Positions 17,616-26,383 of a DNA stretch of 64,000 bases are shown here, in pieces (the stretch's first letter is position 1; each line of letters opens with the position of its first letter). Both the position numbers and the translations under genes were made by a program. The stretch is from positions 1 through 64,000 of the forward strand of contig NZ_JYNH01000007.1 in assembly GCF_000960765.1 (NCBI RefSeq), written 5' to 3'. Source of the stretch: Desulfosporosinus sp. I2. GTDB taxonomy: Bacteria > Bacillota > Desulfitobacteriia > Desulfitobacteriales > Desulfitobacteriaceae. The notes below the pieces were generated by a model. The model saw only the letters and a list, made by a program, of their open reading frames with translations, was not told where the DNA came from and did no database searches.

Positions 17616-19169
17616 TTATTCGTACGTACTTTCGGTTACTATGTTTCCCTTACCTCTTTGCTTCCCTAGATAAAGCCGATGATCCGAAAGCTTATAAAGA
17701 GATTCATAATCTTTAGATTCAGCGGGGAATTCTGCCACCCCCATGCTTATGCCTAAACCATACTTTTCTAAATCTAAGTTACTCCTTAGGCGACTCATTA
17801 TATTCAGCGCATCCGGGCTTAACTTTAAATCTGTTAATACAACGGCAAATTCATCTCCCCCTGTACGAGCGACAATATCCTCTCTTCGTACGGACTTCTG
17901 GAGTTTTTCTGCCACATGACTCAAGGCCAAGTCTCCTGTTGGGTGTCCCTTTGTATCGTTCAAATTCTTAAATCCGTCTAAATCAAGGAGCAGAAATAAG
18001 AACGCCGAGCCACGTCTAAGAGTTCTCGCCATTTCCCCTAGGATCCTTTGCTCAAACCCCTGGCGATTCATGATTCCAGTGAGACGGTCCGTCGTGGCCA
18101 GATGTTCAAGTTCCTTTCTTTGTCGGATAGTCTCTAAAGCCATACTTAACATCCGTACAAAGGCGTAAAGTATCTCTTGGGTATGTATAATGTCTCGCGT
18201 CTTGGAATCGATGAGCCAAAGTTCTCCCACGACTCCCCGATAGGTTTTAATAGGCTGAATAAGGATTCTTTCGACAGGGTAGGGAAGTTCTTTATGTTCA
18301 TCCTCTTCAAGTATTCGTAAGGTAGGGGCCTCATTCGGTATATAGCCAAGTGGAAAGTGAACATGCTTATCTCTTTGGATCCATTCCTGCCAAATCTCTT
18401 CAGATTGTTTAAGCCGACCAAAGGGAGAACGTATTTTCCATTCTCCATCCTTTTCCATATGGAAAAAACCAGCTTCTAAATAAAGAATCTCCATAGCCAT
18501 TTCTCCCGCTTCAGCGAATAACTGCTCTTCAGACACAGCCTTAACCAAAATTTCTGTTCCTCTGAGTAGTAATGATAGGGCTTGTTCGCGATCAACTGCT
18601 GCCATACGCAGTTGTTGTTCATAAACACTGGAGGAGAGTAACGGCATTAACTGTTCTAACCAGTAGACGTCCCCCTCGTTAAAAGAAGAGGGATCGTCAC
18701 TAAAGAGCAATAAAACTCCTAATAATTGTCCAAAATGGAGGAGCGGAGTGCAAAAGATCCGCCGAACCTTAAATTCTCTGAGAGTCGCTCGCCAAGCTTC
18801 GAAACAATGCATCCCCTCTGAATCCCATCTGTATCGTTCATCACCTTCGTCTTCAATTTCATAGAGCATCATTTTCCGTTCTATATAACTATTCCCTTGA
18901 GTTACTTTCCTGATAAATAATTGAAAGTCTACAGGGAGAGCATTGCCCATTAAAAAGGTTTCTTGAATTTCAGTTCGAGCCTTAATGGCTAGGGGATTAA
19001 ACTCTTCACCCTGCCATAACCAGACACCCGTCATAGTACAGTTGAAAAAATCAAGCCCTCGTTTGGTTAAAATTTTAAAAGCATCTTCTAAATCCTCCTC
19101 ATAATTTATTTCGTGAAGAAGCTCTAAAATATCTTCGGGCTTAAGTCTATATTGAGGAGGAAGCGGCAT
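17616..19169 (-). CDS. GAF-type sensor diguanylate cyclase
   Basis: A 517-residue cytoplasmic protein predicted to make cyclic di-GMP. No transmembrane helices are seen. The N-terminal region holds two divergent GAF-like domains (about 20-190 and 210-350), and the C-terminal GGDEF domain starts about residue 350 (TDRLTGIMNRQGFEQ). The active site is intact GGDEF (TGGDEFAVVL, about residue 437), and five residues earlier the RxxD inhibitory site (RRED) is present, so product feedback is likely. ATG after GGAAAGG. Confidence 0.92.
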   Translation of the reverse strand: MPLPPQYRLKPEDILELLHEINYEEDLEDAFKILTKRGLDFFNCTMTGVWLWQGEEFNPLAIKARTEIQETFLMGNALPVDFQLFIRKVTQGNSYIERKMMLYEIEDEGDERYRWDSEGMHCFEAWRATLREFKVRRIFCTPLLHFGQLLGVLLLFSDDPSSFNEGDVYWLEQLMPLLSSSVYEQQLRMAAVDREQALSLLLRGTEILVKAVSEEQLFAEAGEMAMEILYLEAGFFHMEKDGEWKIRSPFGRLKQSEEIWQEWIQRDKHVHFPLGYIPNEAPTLRILEEDEHKELPYPVERILIQPIKTYRGVVGELWLIDSKTRDIIHTQEILYAFVRMLSMALETIRQRKELEHLATTDRLTGIMNRQGFEQRILGEMARTLRRGSAFLFLLLDLDGFKNLNDTKGHPTGDLALSHVAEKLQKSVRREDIVARTGGDEFAVVLTDLKLSPDALNIMSRLRSNLDLEKYGLGISMGVAEFPAESKDYESLYKLSDHRLYLGKQRGKGNIVTESTYE

Positions 19170-19332
19170 AGCTAATCAACCTTTCCTTATTGAATGAATC
19201 GTTTAAGTAACATTTTATCATAAACCTTCTAAATATACGGTATATATCAGATAATTGAAAAAATTTACTTCCAACTTTATATTCTCACACTAATATATTA
19301 TCGTAAGCACTAACTTTAAAGGAGGGTAATCC

Positions 19333-19983
19333 ATGGGCAAAAAATACTTTTCACTATTAACCTTGGTCATCTCCCTCACGTTTGTAGTGCTACTATATCC
19401 GAAACTCCAGCATCCTGAAGCTTTCCAAGCGTTTGTAACCCAGTGGGGATGGATCGGGATCATTATCGACCTGTTTATTATCATTCTTTTGGCCCTTTTT
19501 CCAGTAGTACCCTTTGTCTTAATCGCAGGGGTGAACACACTTCTTTACGGGTGGGTCGGTGGATTTTTACTCTCCTTGAGTGGTAGCCTGTTAGGGGCCT
19601 CAGTAGGTTTTTGGTTGGCTCGTACTCTTGGACAAACATGGGCCCAACCTAAAATTGGGAAGCTTGGCAAGTGGGGTATCCTGATCGAAGGGAATAGCTT
19701 TTTAATTATTTTACTCTCCCGACTGATTCCGGTTCTTCCTGCCGCTGCCGTCAATTATGCCGCAGGCTTATCTCTTATGACCTTCCCGAAATTTTTATTA
19801 GCCAGCCTCATTGGTAAAATACCCATGATTTTATGGGAGTCTTGGGTGGGACACTACTTTTGGCAAGTAAGGCATCATCCCGAACGATTATTACTGGCCT
19901 TAGCAATTGGAGTTCTTCTCCTTGGATTAATAAGCTTGTACTGGCGTGTTACCTTTAAACGTCTTAAAAGCCCTGAACCCTAA
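19333..19983 (+). CDS. TVP38/TMEM64-type VTT-domain membrane protein
   Basis: A 216-residue integral membrane protein with the VTT (DedA/SNARE-associated) core: FPVVPFVLIAGVNTLLYG, the glycine-rich GGFLLSLSGSLLGASVGF and SRLIPVLPAAAVNYAAG. Starts at ATG 19333 after AAAGGAGGG. Members of the wider DedA/VTT clan include lipid translocases; its substrate is not known. Confidence 0.88.
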   Translation: MGKKYFSLLTLVISLTFVVLLYPKLQHPEAFQAFVTQWGWIGIIIDLFIIILLALFPVVPFVLIAGVNTLLYGWVGGFLLSLSGSLLGASVGFWLARTLGQTWAQPKIGKLGKWGILIEGNSFLIILLSRLIPVLPAAAVNYAAGLSLMTFPKFLLASLIGKIPMILWESWVGHYFWQVRHHPERLLLALAIGVLLLGLISLYWRVTFKRLKSPEP

Positions 19984-19994
19984 TACGTTTTTTC

Positions 19995-20615
19995 TCAATA
20001 ACGAGCAAAGGCTTTTGCAATTACCTGATAACCAAGCGCATTGGGATGTGCATGATCCTGACCTATCAGCAACGGCTCTTTACCTTTAAATTCCCGGTCC
20101 AGATAGACTACGACCTCTCCAAAGCTTCTAGCCCATGTGATAATTATAGCATTAGCCTTGTCAATCATTCCCTGTACCAACCCATAATAGTTTGCATAGG
20201 GCACCCACCCAGTTAAGGGGTTATAAAGAGTCGCCACTTTGACGACAACGTTCGGATTCAGTATCCTAATCTCTTGGCCAACTAATCCCAATGTTTTGTT
20301 CATATTCACAAAAATTAAGGGAATCTGTGATTGGTTTAAACGTTGATGCATGCTGTCTATAAGACGAAGTAAATCATTTGAGCCAATCGTCAGTGTAATC
20401 AAAGAAGCCTGCGTAATAGAATGACGGAAGCCTTGATTAAACTTTAATAAATTAAGCAGTCCACTGGTTGTTAAGCCGTTGACTCCTAGATTGAGGACGT
20501 GCAGAGCCTTGTCATGTCGTCTAAGAAAATTTGCATAAAGATTGGGAAACGAGAAGGGGCTCGCTACGCCGTATCCTGCTGTAATGGAGTCCCCTAATGC
20601 TACATATAGACTCAC
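19995..20615 (-). CDS. SGNH/GDSL-type hydrolase
   Basis: A 206-residue lipase/esterase-like protein. The GTG at 20615, preceded by GGTGAT, gives MSLYVALGDSITAGYG, which places the catalytic-Ser block I (GDS) at the usual position; a TTG 18 bases upstream is an alternative. Block III GSNDLL and the C-terminal catalytic Asp-His block (DHAHPNALGYQ) are intact. No signal peptide, so probably cytoplasmic. Substrate unknown. Confidence 0.88.
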   Translation of the reverse strand: MSLYVALGDSITAGYGVASPFSFPNLYANFLRRHDKALHVLNLGVNGLTTSGLLNLLKFNQGFRHSITQASLITLTIGSNDLLRLIDSMHQRLNQSQIPLIFVNMNKTLGLVGQEIRILNPNVVVKVATLYNPLTGWVPYANYYGLVQGMIDKANAIIITWARSFGEVVVYLDREFKGKEPLLIGQDHAHPNALGYQVIAKAFARY

Positions 20616-20748
20616 TTTTATCACCGCTTTCAAAGCACCATATTTTTCCTATAGGATATGCATATTAGGCACTCTATGTCACGCCTGGGCATAAACCACC
20701 GAAAATATGGGATGATAGTATCAAAAAGCTTTGAAATGGGTGAGGGGC

Positions 20749-21708
20749 ATGACGACAATTCGGGAACTTATTAGTAAAGGAAATACTTCCTCATTATACG
20801 CGACATTTGGCAACCTTTTTTTGCTTATTATCAAGGGAATTGCCGCAATTTCTAGTGGAAGCGGAGCAATGTTTGCTGAAGCCATGCACACAGGGGCGGA
20901 TGCTGTCAACCAACTCTTTGTCTTTATTGGTAGCATTCTTGCCGAACGAAAACCAACGCCCCGTTTTCCGTCAGGATTTGGACGAGTCATTAATGTCTTC
21001 TGTATGGGGGCAGTCATCGTAGTGACGATCATGGCCTATGAAACAGTTCTAGAAGGGATCCATTTAATTCAACATCCAGTACCTCTAAGAAAGCTGGGCT
21101 TAACGATTTTTAGTCTCACTGCCTCGATCGCCATCGATGGGTATGTCCTATCTAAGGCCATGCGTGAAATATTGAGCGAAACACGGACTACGGGAACCGG
21201 ATTGGGCATATTTTCAGAAGCCTTTAAAAATGTCAAACGTGCCTCGCCAGCCACGCGCCTTGTCTTCTATGAAGATCTTGTAGCCACCTTTGGGGCCGTA
21301 CTGGCAGTAATAGCGATTTTGATATCTAACTATACTTCCATCAAGGCCTTAGATGGTTTTGCTGCGATCATTATCGGACTCCTCATGGGTGGAGTTGCCT
21401 TTCTCGTAGGATATGACAACATGGTTGGACTGATCGGTGTTTCAGCTCCCAAGGACGTTGAAGACAAAATTGCACAGATTATTTTTTCCGACCCTGATGT
21501 TACGGATATCAACAAAATGCGAATCCTCCAAGAGGGACGTTTTTATCACGTCGAAAGTTACATAGAACTGCGGCCTGGCTTATCCTTAGCCGTGGCTGAT
21601 GACATCAAATTCAGGATTCGAGATAAGCTCTTGGCCTATGAGGATGTCACAGATGTAACGTTAGGAATAATTGAGGATACAGGAGTTAAGGACTGGACAA
21701 CAATTTAA
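20749..21708 (+). CDS. Cation diffusion facilitator (CDF) family transporter
   Basis: A 319-residue metal cation exporter. Family features are the N-terminal helix pair with SSGSGAMFAEAMHTGADAVN (metal-site H/D on helix 2), PRFPSGFGR, and a second metal helix VFYEDLVATFGAVLAV. A cytoplasmic C-terminal domain follows from about residue 220. The ATG at 20749 fits family length although GAGGGG lies very close; a TTG 18 bases upstream is possible. The metal (Zn, Mn, Fe, Co) is not predictable here. Confidence 0.9.
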   Translation: MTTIRELISKGNTSSLYATFGNLFLLIIKGIAAISSGSGAMFAEAMHTGADAVNQLFVFIGSILAERKPTPRFPSGFGRVINVFCMGAVIVVTIMAYETVLEGIHLIQHPVPLRKLGLTIFSLTASIAIDGYVLSKAMREILSETRTTGTGLGIFSEAFKNVKRASPATRLVFYEDLVATFGAVLAVIAILISNYTSIKALDGFAAIIIGLLMGGVAFLVGYDNMVGLIGVSAPKDVEDKIAQIIFSDPDVTDINKMRILQEGRFYHVESYIELRPGLSLAVADDIKFRIRDKLLAYEDVTDVTLGIIEDTGVKDWTTI

Positions 21709-21737
21709 ACCTAACTCATCAGTACCGATGTTTAGTC

Positions 21738-22247
21738 TTAGCTGGTCGTACCATGCAAAGCTTTTTCGTAGGCATAAAAGGGCGTTTCTTTTCCTAAAAA
21801 GCTCATTTCCCCGATCATTGTGTAGCCGCAACGAATAAAGAGAACGTTCATTTTCTCATTGAGCGAATTCGTATCCGTTTTGAGATAAGTGATGTTGTTC
21901 TGGAGGGATAAGTCTTCTGCAAATTTCATCAGTTCCTTACCTATCCCTTTTCTTCTATGCTGAGGGGCCACGGCCATCCGGTGGATCACCATGGCCTTAT
22001 TTTTCGACGTCCAATTAAGCTCCTCATATTCATCCGGCTCAACTTTATTGACACATACAAAAGCAACAAGCTGACTATCTCTTTCCGAGACATACAAATT
22101 ACCTTCTCGAATGTCATTGACGAAATCCTTTTCCTGAGGGTACGTTTCATCCCATTGAGTATTGTTATAAGTACGCATTTCGATAATCGTAGCTTGGATT
22201 ATAGCCATTATTTGCTTGATATCTGCTAATTCAGCGATTCTCATCAT
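21738..22247 (-). CDS. GNAT-family N-acetyltransferase
   Basis: A 169-residue acetyltransferase with the acetyl-CoA motif A visible as RMAVAPQHRRKGIGKELMKF, and the C-terminal MNVLFIRCGYTMIGE strand. Starts at one of two adjacent ATGs (22247/22244). The target is unknown; the length and the central insertion NKVEPDEYEELNWTSKNK are usual for small-molecule or general GNATs. Confidence 0.88.
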   Translation of the reverse strand: MMRIAELADIKQIMAIIQATIIEMRTYNNTQWDETYPQEKDFVNDIREGNLYVSERDSQLVAFVCVNKVEPDEYEELNWTSKNKAMVIHRMAVAPQHRRKGIGKELMKFAEDLSLQNNITYLKTDTNSLNEKMNVLFIRCGYTMIGEMSFLGKETPFYAYEKALHGTTS

Positions 22248-22529
22248 TCTTATTTAATCCCCCTCCGAGAATCAAGTATACCAATAATTTAAGGGCGTGT
22301 CTCCCCCTTATCCTTTGATTTAGAATCATATATCACAAAAAATATGCGACTTCAATCATACTTTTATAACTCTCTCACTGATATTCTTGATTTAGGAGGG
22401 ACGGAAATGTGTGGAAGAGCTAAGAATGAGAACTTAATAGGTACTACAAAATTACCTTAAAGTTCTCCAACCGTTAATCTTTTACATGAATATACTGAGT
22501 CTTCATTTTATATATTTACTTTTTAAGGT
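22248..22529. other. Intergenic stretch with one strong ribosome site
   Basis: AT-rich, no sizeable gene. AGGAGGGACGGAA precedes ATG 22407, opening a 17-codon frame (MCGRAKNENLIGTTKLP, stop at 22458-22460). The MCGR start recalls the N terminus of SRAP/YedK peptidases or of amidotransferases, so this may be the stub of a deleted gene rather than a functional peptide. Confidence 0.4.
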
Positions 22530-22748
22530 TTAATGAGTTAATTCTTGGCGATCTGCGGCTTCTGGAACTTTTTCTAACCATCCATTTTCAATCAACAAAT
22601 CTGCGCCATCCTTGACATAGTCTAAAATTTCTGCCATCAAACGACTAAAAGATAAAGCGACATCTTTTCTCATTGTATTAGTCAGCCCAAGTCCATAACT
22701 CGATATAATATAGGCCATTGTTACAGTTACTTGACCCACTTCGCGCAC
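22530..22748 (-). pseudogene. C-terminal remnant of a DUF3231 protein
   Basis: The 72-codon frame encodes the typical DUF3231 end: AYIISSYGLGLTNTMRKDVA, then RLMAEILDYVKDGADLLIEN and GWLEKVPEAADR. Full DUF3231 proteins are several times longer and found mainly in endospore formers. An in-frame stop lies just before the first GTG, and no N-terminal portion is visible upstream, where lrgB begins, so the gene is truncated. Confidence 0.75.
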
Positions 22749-22765
22749 AATTCATAGTAGTTTGA

Positions 22766-23461
22766 CTAGAACTTTATAAGCCAAGGAATGTAAAATGGGG
22801 CAATTAATGAAATAAAAATAGCAGACAGCGCCATACCGACTCCTGCCATTGCTCCCTGGGTTTGTCCTTCTTCCAGAATAGTGGCTGTACCTTGGCCGTG
22901 AGCCGTCACTCCCATAGCTAGTCCTCTTGCTAAAGGGTTATCAATTTTGCATAAAGAAAGGAAGCCAGCGCCAATCATTGAACCCAGTGTGCCTGTAAAG
23001 ACTACAAAGGCCACGGCAATAGCCGGGTCGCCACCTGTAATATGGGAGATTTCGATAGCTATAGGAGCGGTTATGGATTTAGTGGCAATGGATTTAACAA
23101 TGAGTGAATCCAGACCACTCATTTTAGCTAACAACACGGCGGTCGTTAAAGTAGCTACAGCTCCGCAGGCCAAACCTATTAGTATGGGGACCCATGATTT
23201 CCTCAAAACATGCCGGTTTTGGTAAAGCGGTAGCGCCAGTGCGACTGTAGCAGGTCCAAGTAAAAAGGTCATTATATCTTTCCCAGGCTTGTACTGTTCA
23301 AAGGTGATTCCTGAATAGTGCAGGATAAGAATGATGGCAACGGTGCTGAGTAACAAAGGGTTTAGTAGCGCATTTTGTGTCTTTATAAAGATTTTTCGAC
23401 TTATAAAATATATGGCCACTGTAAGGATAATAGTGAAAGCATTCATTACGATGTTTTGCAT
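22766..23461 (-). CDS. lrgB: LrgB/CidB-family membrane protein
   Basis: A 231-residue multi-pass membrane protein of the antiholin-like LrgB family. Diagnostic features: FLLGPATVALALPLYQNR, KSIATKSITAPIAIEIS and GVTAHGQGTATILEEGQTQG. ATG after AAGGAGTG. It partners with the LrgA/CidA protein encoded just upstream. The pair is linked in other Firmicutes to export of organic acids such as pyruvate and to control of lysis. Confidence 0.94.
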   Translation of the reverse strand: MQNIVMNAFTIILTVAIYFISRKIFIKTQNALLNPLLLSTVAIILILHYSGITFEQYKPGKDIMTFLLGPATVALALPLYQNRHVLRKSWVPILIGLACGAVATLTTAVLLAKMSGLDSLIVKSIATKSITAPIAIEISHITGGDPAIAVAFVVFTGTLGSMIGAGFLSLCKIDNPLARGLAMGVTAHGQGTATILEEGQTQGAMAGVGMALSAIFISLIAPFYIPWLIKF

Positions 23462-23837
23462 ATGGGGTCACTCCTTTTTTTACGTGGTGGGGTTTAACAA
23501 GATGTTGAACGATTCCTCCTGTTGTTAGTAATGCTACTAAGGCACTGACTACTAGGGGCAGAAAAAGGAGATATCCTTTCTGAATAAACAGATCACCCCA
23601 TTCCATTAGTTCTACCGCTATAGGTATAAAGAAAAAGGATAGATGTTTAAGTAGGAAATTTGTAGTAGCTGACAACCATTGTTCTTTGATGACCCCTGTA
23701 GAGAGCAACGTAAAAAGGCAGATCATACCCAGAACACTCCCTGGTATAGGAAAGTGCAAAAATTTCGATACCCATGTGCCAATGTAGTAAATCGTCCATA
23801 GCAAAAAGATTTGTCCAATTATAATTAAGTTTTTCAA
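23298..23837 (-). CDS. lrgA: LrgA/CidA-family protein with an out-of-frame extension
   Basis: Small holin-like membrane protein; the first about 122 residues (FPIPGSVLGMICLFTLLSTG and four hydrophobic helices) are standard. TTG start at 23837 after AGAGGTGAC. The visible frame then runs 164 bases into lrgB and adds about 57 residues unlike any LrgA. The normal frame seems to be lost in a run of seven A (minus strand, about 23474-23480): with six A the frame would stop at TGA 23470-23468, just inside the lrgB ribosome site, as in typical lrgAB pairs. The longer product is therefore doubtful. Confidence 0.85.
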   Translation of the reverse strand: MKNLIIIGQIFLLWTIYYIGTWVSKFLHFPIPGSVLGMICLFTLLSTGVIKEQWLSATTNFLLKHLSFFFIPIAVELMEWGDLFIQKGYLLFLPLVVSALVALLTTGGIVQHLVKPHHVKKGVTPYAKHRNECFHYYPYSGHIFYKSKNLYKDTKCATKPFVTQHRCHHSYPALFRNHL

Positions 23838-23948
23838 AAAAAGTCACCTCTTTAAAATTTAGTTTGCAGGATCTATCAACAATTATTGATGCTATCTCTT
23901 GTCTCTGTCATTATTCTAAATCCAATCTCTTTATAAGTAAAACACATA

Positions 23949-23965
23949 ATAGTAATCTTTACTAT
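23949..23965. promoter_or_regulatory. Candidate LysR-type operator between lrgA and its regulator
   Basis: Perfect dyad ATAGTA-ATCTT-TACTAT in the divergent intergenic region, with a further ATAGTAAA half-site at 23977. LysR regulators typically bind such dyads between their own gene and the divergent target. Confidence 0.55.
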
Positions 23966-24005
23966 GACTTAAAAAGATAGTAAACTGTATTTGGAGGTGT
24001 TCACT

Positions 24006-24929
24006 ATAGATATCCGACATTTAGAATATTTTGTTGAAGTGGCTCGTCAAAAAAGTTTTAGTAAGGCCGCTATTATTAGTCACGTATCCCAATCAGCGAT
24101 TAGCAAGATGATTAAGGATTTGGAAACAGAACTAGGAACTTCCTTATTTAATAGGACCTCGAAGTATGTACAATTAACGGACACGGGCATTATCTTTTTA
24201 GATCAAGCTCAGCAATTAGTGGTAATGTTTCATAATCTCACCACTGAATTTGAAAATAAAATTAAAACAGAAAAAGGGAAAATTTCGATTGGCTTACTTC
24301 CCATCACTAGCTCTACTATATTTGCTGAGTTGCTGGGCGAATTTAAAAAGAAGTATCCGCAAATCGAAATTAGTCTGTCTGAATATGGATCAAAAAAAGT
24401 AGCACTTGCTATACAGGACGGAACTTTAGATGCTGGCGTAATCTGCATAGTACCCGATAATCATTATTATGACTCCTTTTCTTTTTCCAAGGACCCTATT
24501 TTCGTTATTGTCTCACCTCAGAATTCCATAAGCCAGTTACCGTCAGTTAAGCTAGCATCATTATCTAACGAATCTTTTGTATTATACAGTAAAGATTTTA
24601 GCCTACATGATGAGATCATCAATCAGTGTAGAAATGTAGGTTTTTCCCCAAACGTTATTTTTGAAACCTCTCAGCTTGAGCTTATGACGCAAATGGTCGC
24701 CGCAAATTTGGGAATTGCGTTCTTGCCCAGTGCTGTGTGCAAGGAATTAAACACTAATCGCATTGTCTCAGTACCATTAACGCAACCTCAGATCATACAC
24801 AACATGTCTATAGTATGGAAACGAGGACGCTCGATGTCTCACGCCGCTCAATTATGGTTACAGTTTGCTCAAAATTATTTTTCAGCTAATCAGCATATAC
24901 CCGATAAAAGTCTCCTACAATTAAAATAG
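24006..24929 (+). CDS. LysR-family regulator of lrgAB (CidR-like)
   Basis: Transcription factor with an N-terminal winged helix-turn-helix (residues 1-60: RHLEYFVEVARQKSFSKAAI, VSQSAISKMIKDLE) and a C-terminal inducer-binding domain. It is divergent from lrgAB, the normal arrangement for CidR. The expected family start is MDIRHLEYF, and exactly there the sequence reads ATA GAT ATC CGA CAT, six bases after GGAGGTG. No ATG is present; TTG 23991 and GTG 23997 are in frame but overlap the ribosome site. I therefore place the start at ATA 24006. The protein is otherwise complete (about 308 residues). Confidence 0.88.
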   Translation: MDIRHLEYFVEVARQKSFSKAAIISHVSQSAISKMIKDLETELGTSLFNRTSKYVQLTDTGIIFLDQAQQLVVMFHNLTTEFENKIKTEKGKISIGLLPITSSTIFAELLGEFKKKYPQIEISLSEYGSKKVALAIQDGTLDAGVICIVPDNHYYDSFSFSKDPIFVIVSPQNSISQLPSVKLASLSNESFVLYSKDFSLHDEIINQCRNVGFSPNVIFETSQLELMTQMVAANLGIAFLPSAVCKELNTNRIVSVPLTQPQIIHNMSIVWKRGRSMSHAAQLWLQFAQNYFSANQHIPDKSLLQLK

Positions 24930-24952
24930 GAGCAGGCATAATATTAGAATCA

Positions 24953-24990
24953 AAAAGCCGGTTTTCAATTTCAATTTGAAAACCGGCTTT
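24953..24990. terminator. Bidirectional terminator between the LysR gene and hgcB
   Basis: Arms AAAGCCGGTTTTCAA and TTGAAAACCGGCTTT form a 15-bp perfect stem; read from the minus strand the stem is followed by TTTTT. It serves the two converging transcription units. Confidence 0.85.
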
Positions 24991-25064
24991 CAACTTCTCT
25001 ATATCAAGCTTCTCCTACAATTACTCGTAACCACCAACTGCTCTAAGTAAACAAGAAAACCTAA

Positions 25065-25364
25065 TTAGCAGCAACCCCCACCGCTGTTATCCGAACAGTC
25101 GCAACTTGGTTCAGTACCAGTCAACCAGCCCTTAAGGACGGCAGAAGCGCAGCCAACTCCTGGCTTCACTTCTAAGGCATTAAAGGGACAGTTTTTAACG
25201 CATGCACCGCATTCTATACAACGGTCTATAGCGACAATGATTGCTCTACCATTACTAATACTGAGAACATTATGTGGACAAACCTCGATGCACTTTCCAC
25301 AGCCCGTACACTTATCAGACTTCATTTTTAAAGTAGCTACATTCTTTAAATACCTATTCTTCAT
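25065..25364 (-). CDS. hgcB: Mercury methylation ferredoxin HgcB
   Basis: A 99-residue 2[4Fe-4S] ferredoxin that passes electrons to the corrinoid protein HgcA. Cluster motifs are CTGCGKCIEVCP (Cys 19, 22, 25, 29) and CIECGACVKNCP (Cys 49, 52, 55, 59). Unlike ordinary ferredoxins it has the HgcB-specific extra Cys (Cys72 in GVGCASAV) and a C-terminal vicinal Cys pair (GGGCC, 98-99), thought to bind Hg(II). ATG after AGAGGAG, 19 bases behind hgcA. Confidence 0.95.
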   Translation of the reverse strand: MKNRYLKNVATLKMKSDKCTGCGKCIEVCPHNVLSISNGRAIIVAIDRCIECGACVKNCPFNALEVKPGVGCASAVLKGWLTGTEPSCDCSDNSGGGCC

Positions 25365-25383
25365 TGTTAAAACTCCTCTAAAC

Positions 25384-26382
25384 TTAAATAAAACTATTTA
25401 GCAAAATCAAGACTGTCCCTAAGAATATAGAGATAATAATCGCAGGAATCGCTATTTTCATTTCCTTCAAAACTCCTGAGAAGGAAGTGAATGTTGAACA
25501 ACCTGTGAAATTCATTGCAAAAAACGCAGATGCTGAAGGTAAGATTAGTAAATACCCCAAAGCTCTTAATAAACTAAATTGAGGTACATACGGCCAACCA
25601 TTAAGCATATTAACTATGACAGCCCAAATAAATCCTAATAGCCAACCTTTCCATGCGAAAGCCCTACCAGGAATCCAGGGCAGCAACACCGGAGTTAAGA
25701 CACATCCGACAATCACTGCACCCATATATCCGTAAAAATCAACGATACCAAAAGGCCCTAGGCCAATAAGGTTTAACAAAAAGAGTATCCCAAAAATAAT
25801 CAGAGAAATCTTGAACGTACCGACTAATTCTATCGGAGTCAAAACCAGTCTATCGAAAGTATTAAACTCGACCGTTCGCATTACCGTAGTGGCTTTCATT
25901 CCAGAATGGATAAACTCATTAACATCCTTTGCACTTACCGGTCCATAGGTCACTTTAAAACCAGAATACTTTAAAACCTCGTGAGCACTTACACCTGGCG
26001 CACCCAATTGTGGTAATACAAGAGTTTTGTGAGACACAACCTTTTCTAGTTGCACGATAGCAATACGGTTAAGCAGTTCACTGGTCCCGAATGTGCCCTT
26101 TCCTGCGGCACACCATACATTTATTCCCTTAGTGTCAAGAACCAGTATCCATGCGTCCAACCCTGTTAATTCTTTTCTCAAGCTATCAAAGCTCATTTTG
26201 TAATTAGCTGTAACCAAAACAGGGGAAGATTTATCTGGGTTCCCGATACTATAAAGTCCTGGGTCAACCTTATAATTCATTCTATTAATGCCCCACCTGG
26301 CTTTCCAAGAACCTAAAACATCGCGAATAGTCAATTGAGTTGATGTAGGCATAATCTTTATCTCTCTACTAGTAATGTCCAT
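25384..26382 (-). CDS. hgcA: Mercury methylation corrinoid protein HgcA
   Basis: Transfers a methyl group from a corrinoid to Hg(II), producing methylmercury. The ATG at 26382 follows GGGAGGGG and gives 332 residues; the longer open frame runs back into the marR gene. The strictly conserved cap-helix motif NVWCAAGK is at residues 88-95, with Cys91 as the predicted lower ligand to cobalt. After the soluble corrinoid domain (about 1-190) come five transmembrane helices. It is separated from the marR stop by one base, so the operon is tightly coupled, and hgcB follows. Confidence 0.96.
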   Translation of the reverse strand: MDITSREIKIMPTSTQLTIRDVLGSWKARWGINRMNYKVDPGLYSIGNPDKSSPVLVTANYKMSFDSLRKELTGLDAWILVLDTKGINVWCAAGKGTFGTSELLNRIAIVQLEKVVSHKTLVLPQLGAPGVSAHEVLKYSGFKVTYGPVSAKDVNEFIHSGMKATTVMRTVEFNTFDRLVLTPIELVGTFKISLIIFGILFLLNLIGLGPFGIVDFYGYMGAVIVGCVLTPVLLPWIPGRAFAWKGWLLGFIWAVIVNMLNGWPYVPQFSLLRALGYLLILPSASAFFAMNFTGCSTFTSFSGVLKEMKIAIPAIIISIFLGTVLILLNSFI

Positions 26383-26383
26383 A

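Noticed and set aside
25065-25364. Ordinary ferredoxin instead of HgcB
   Set aside because: The extra Cys72, the terminal Cys pair and the adjacent HgcA with NVWCAAGK are specific to HgcB.
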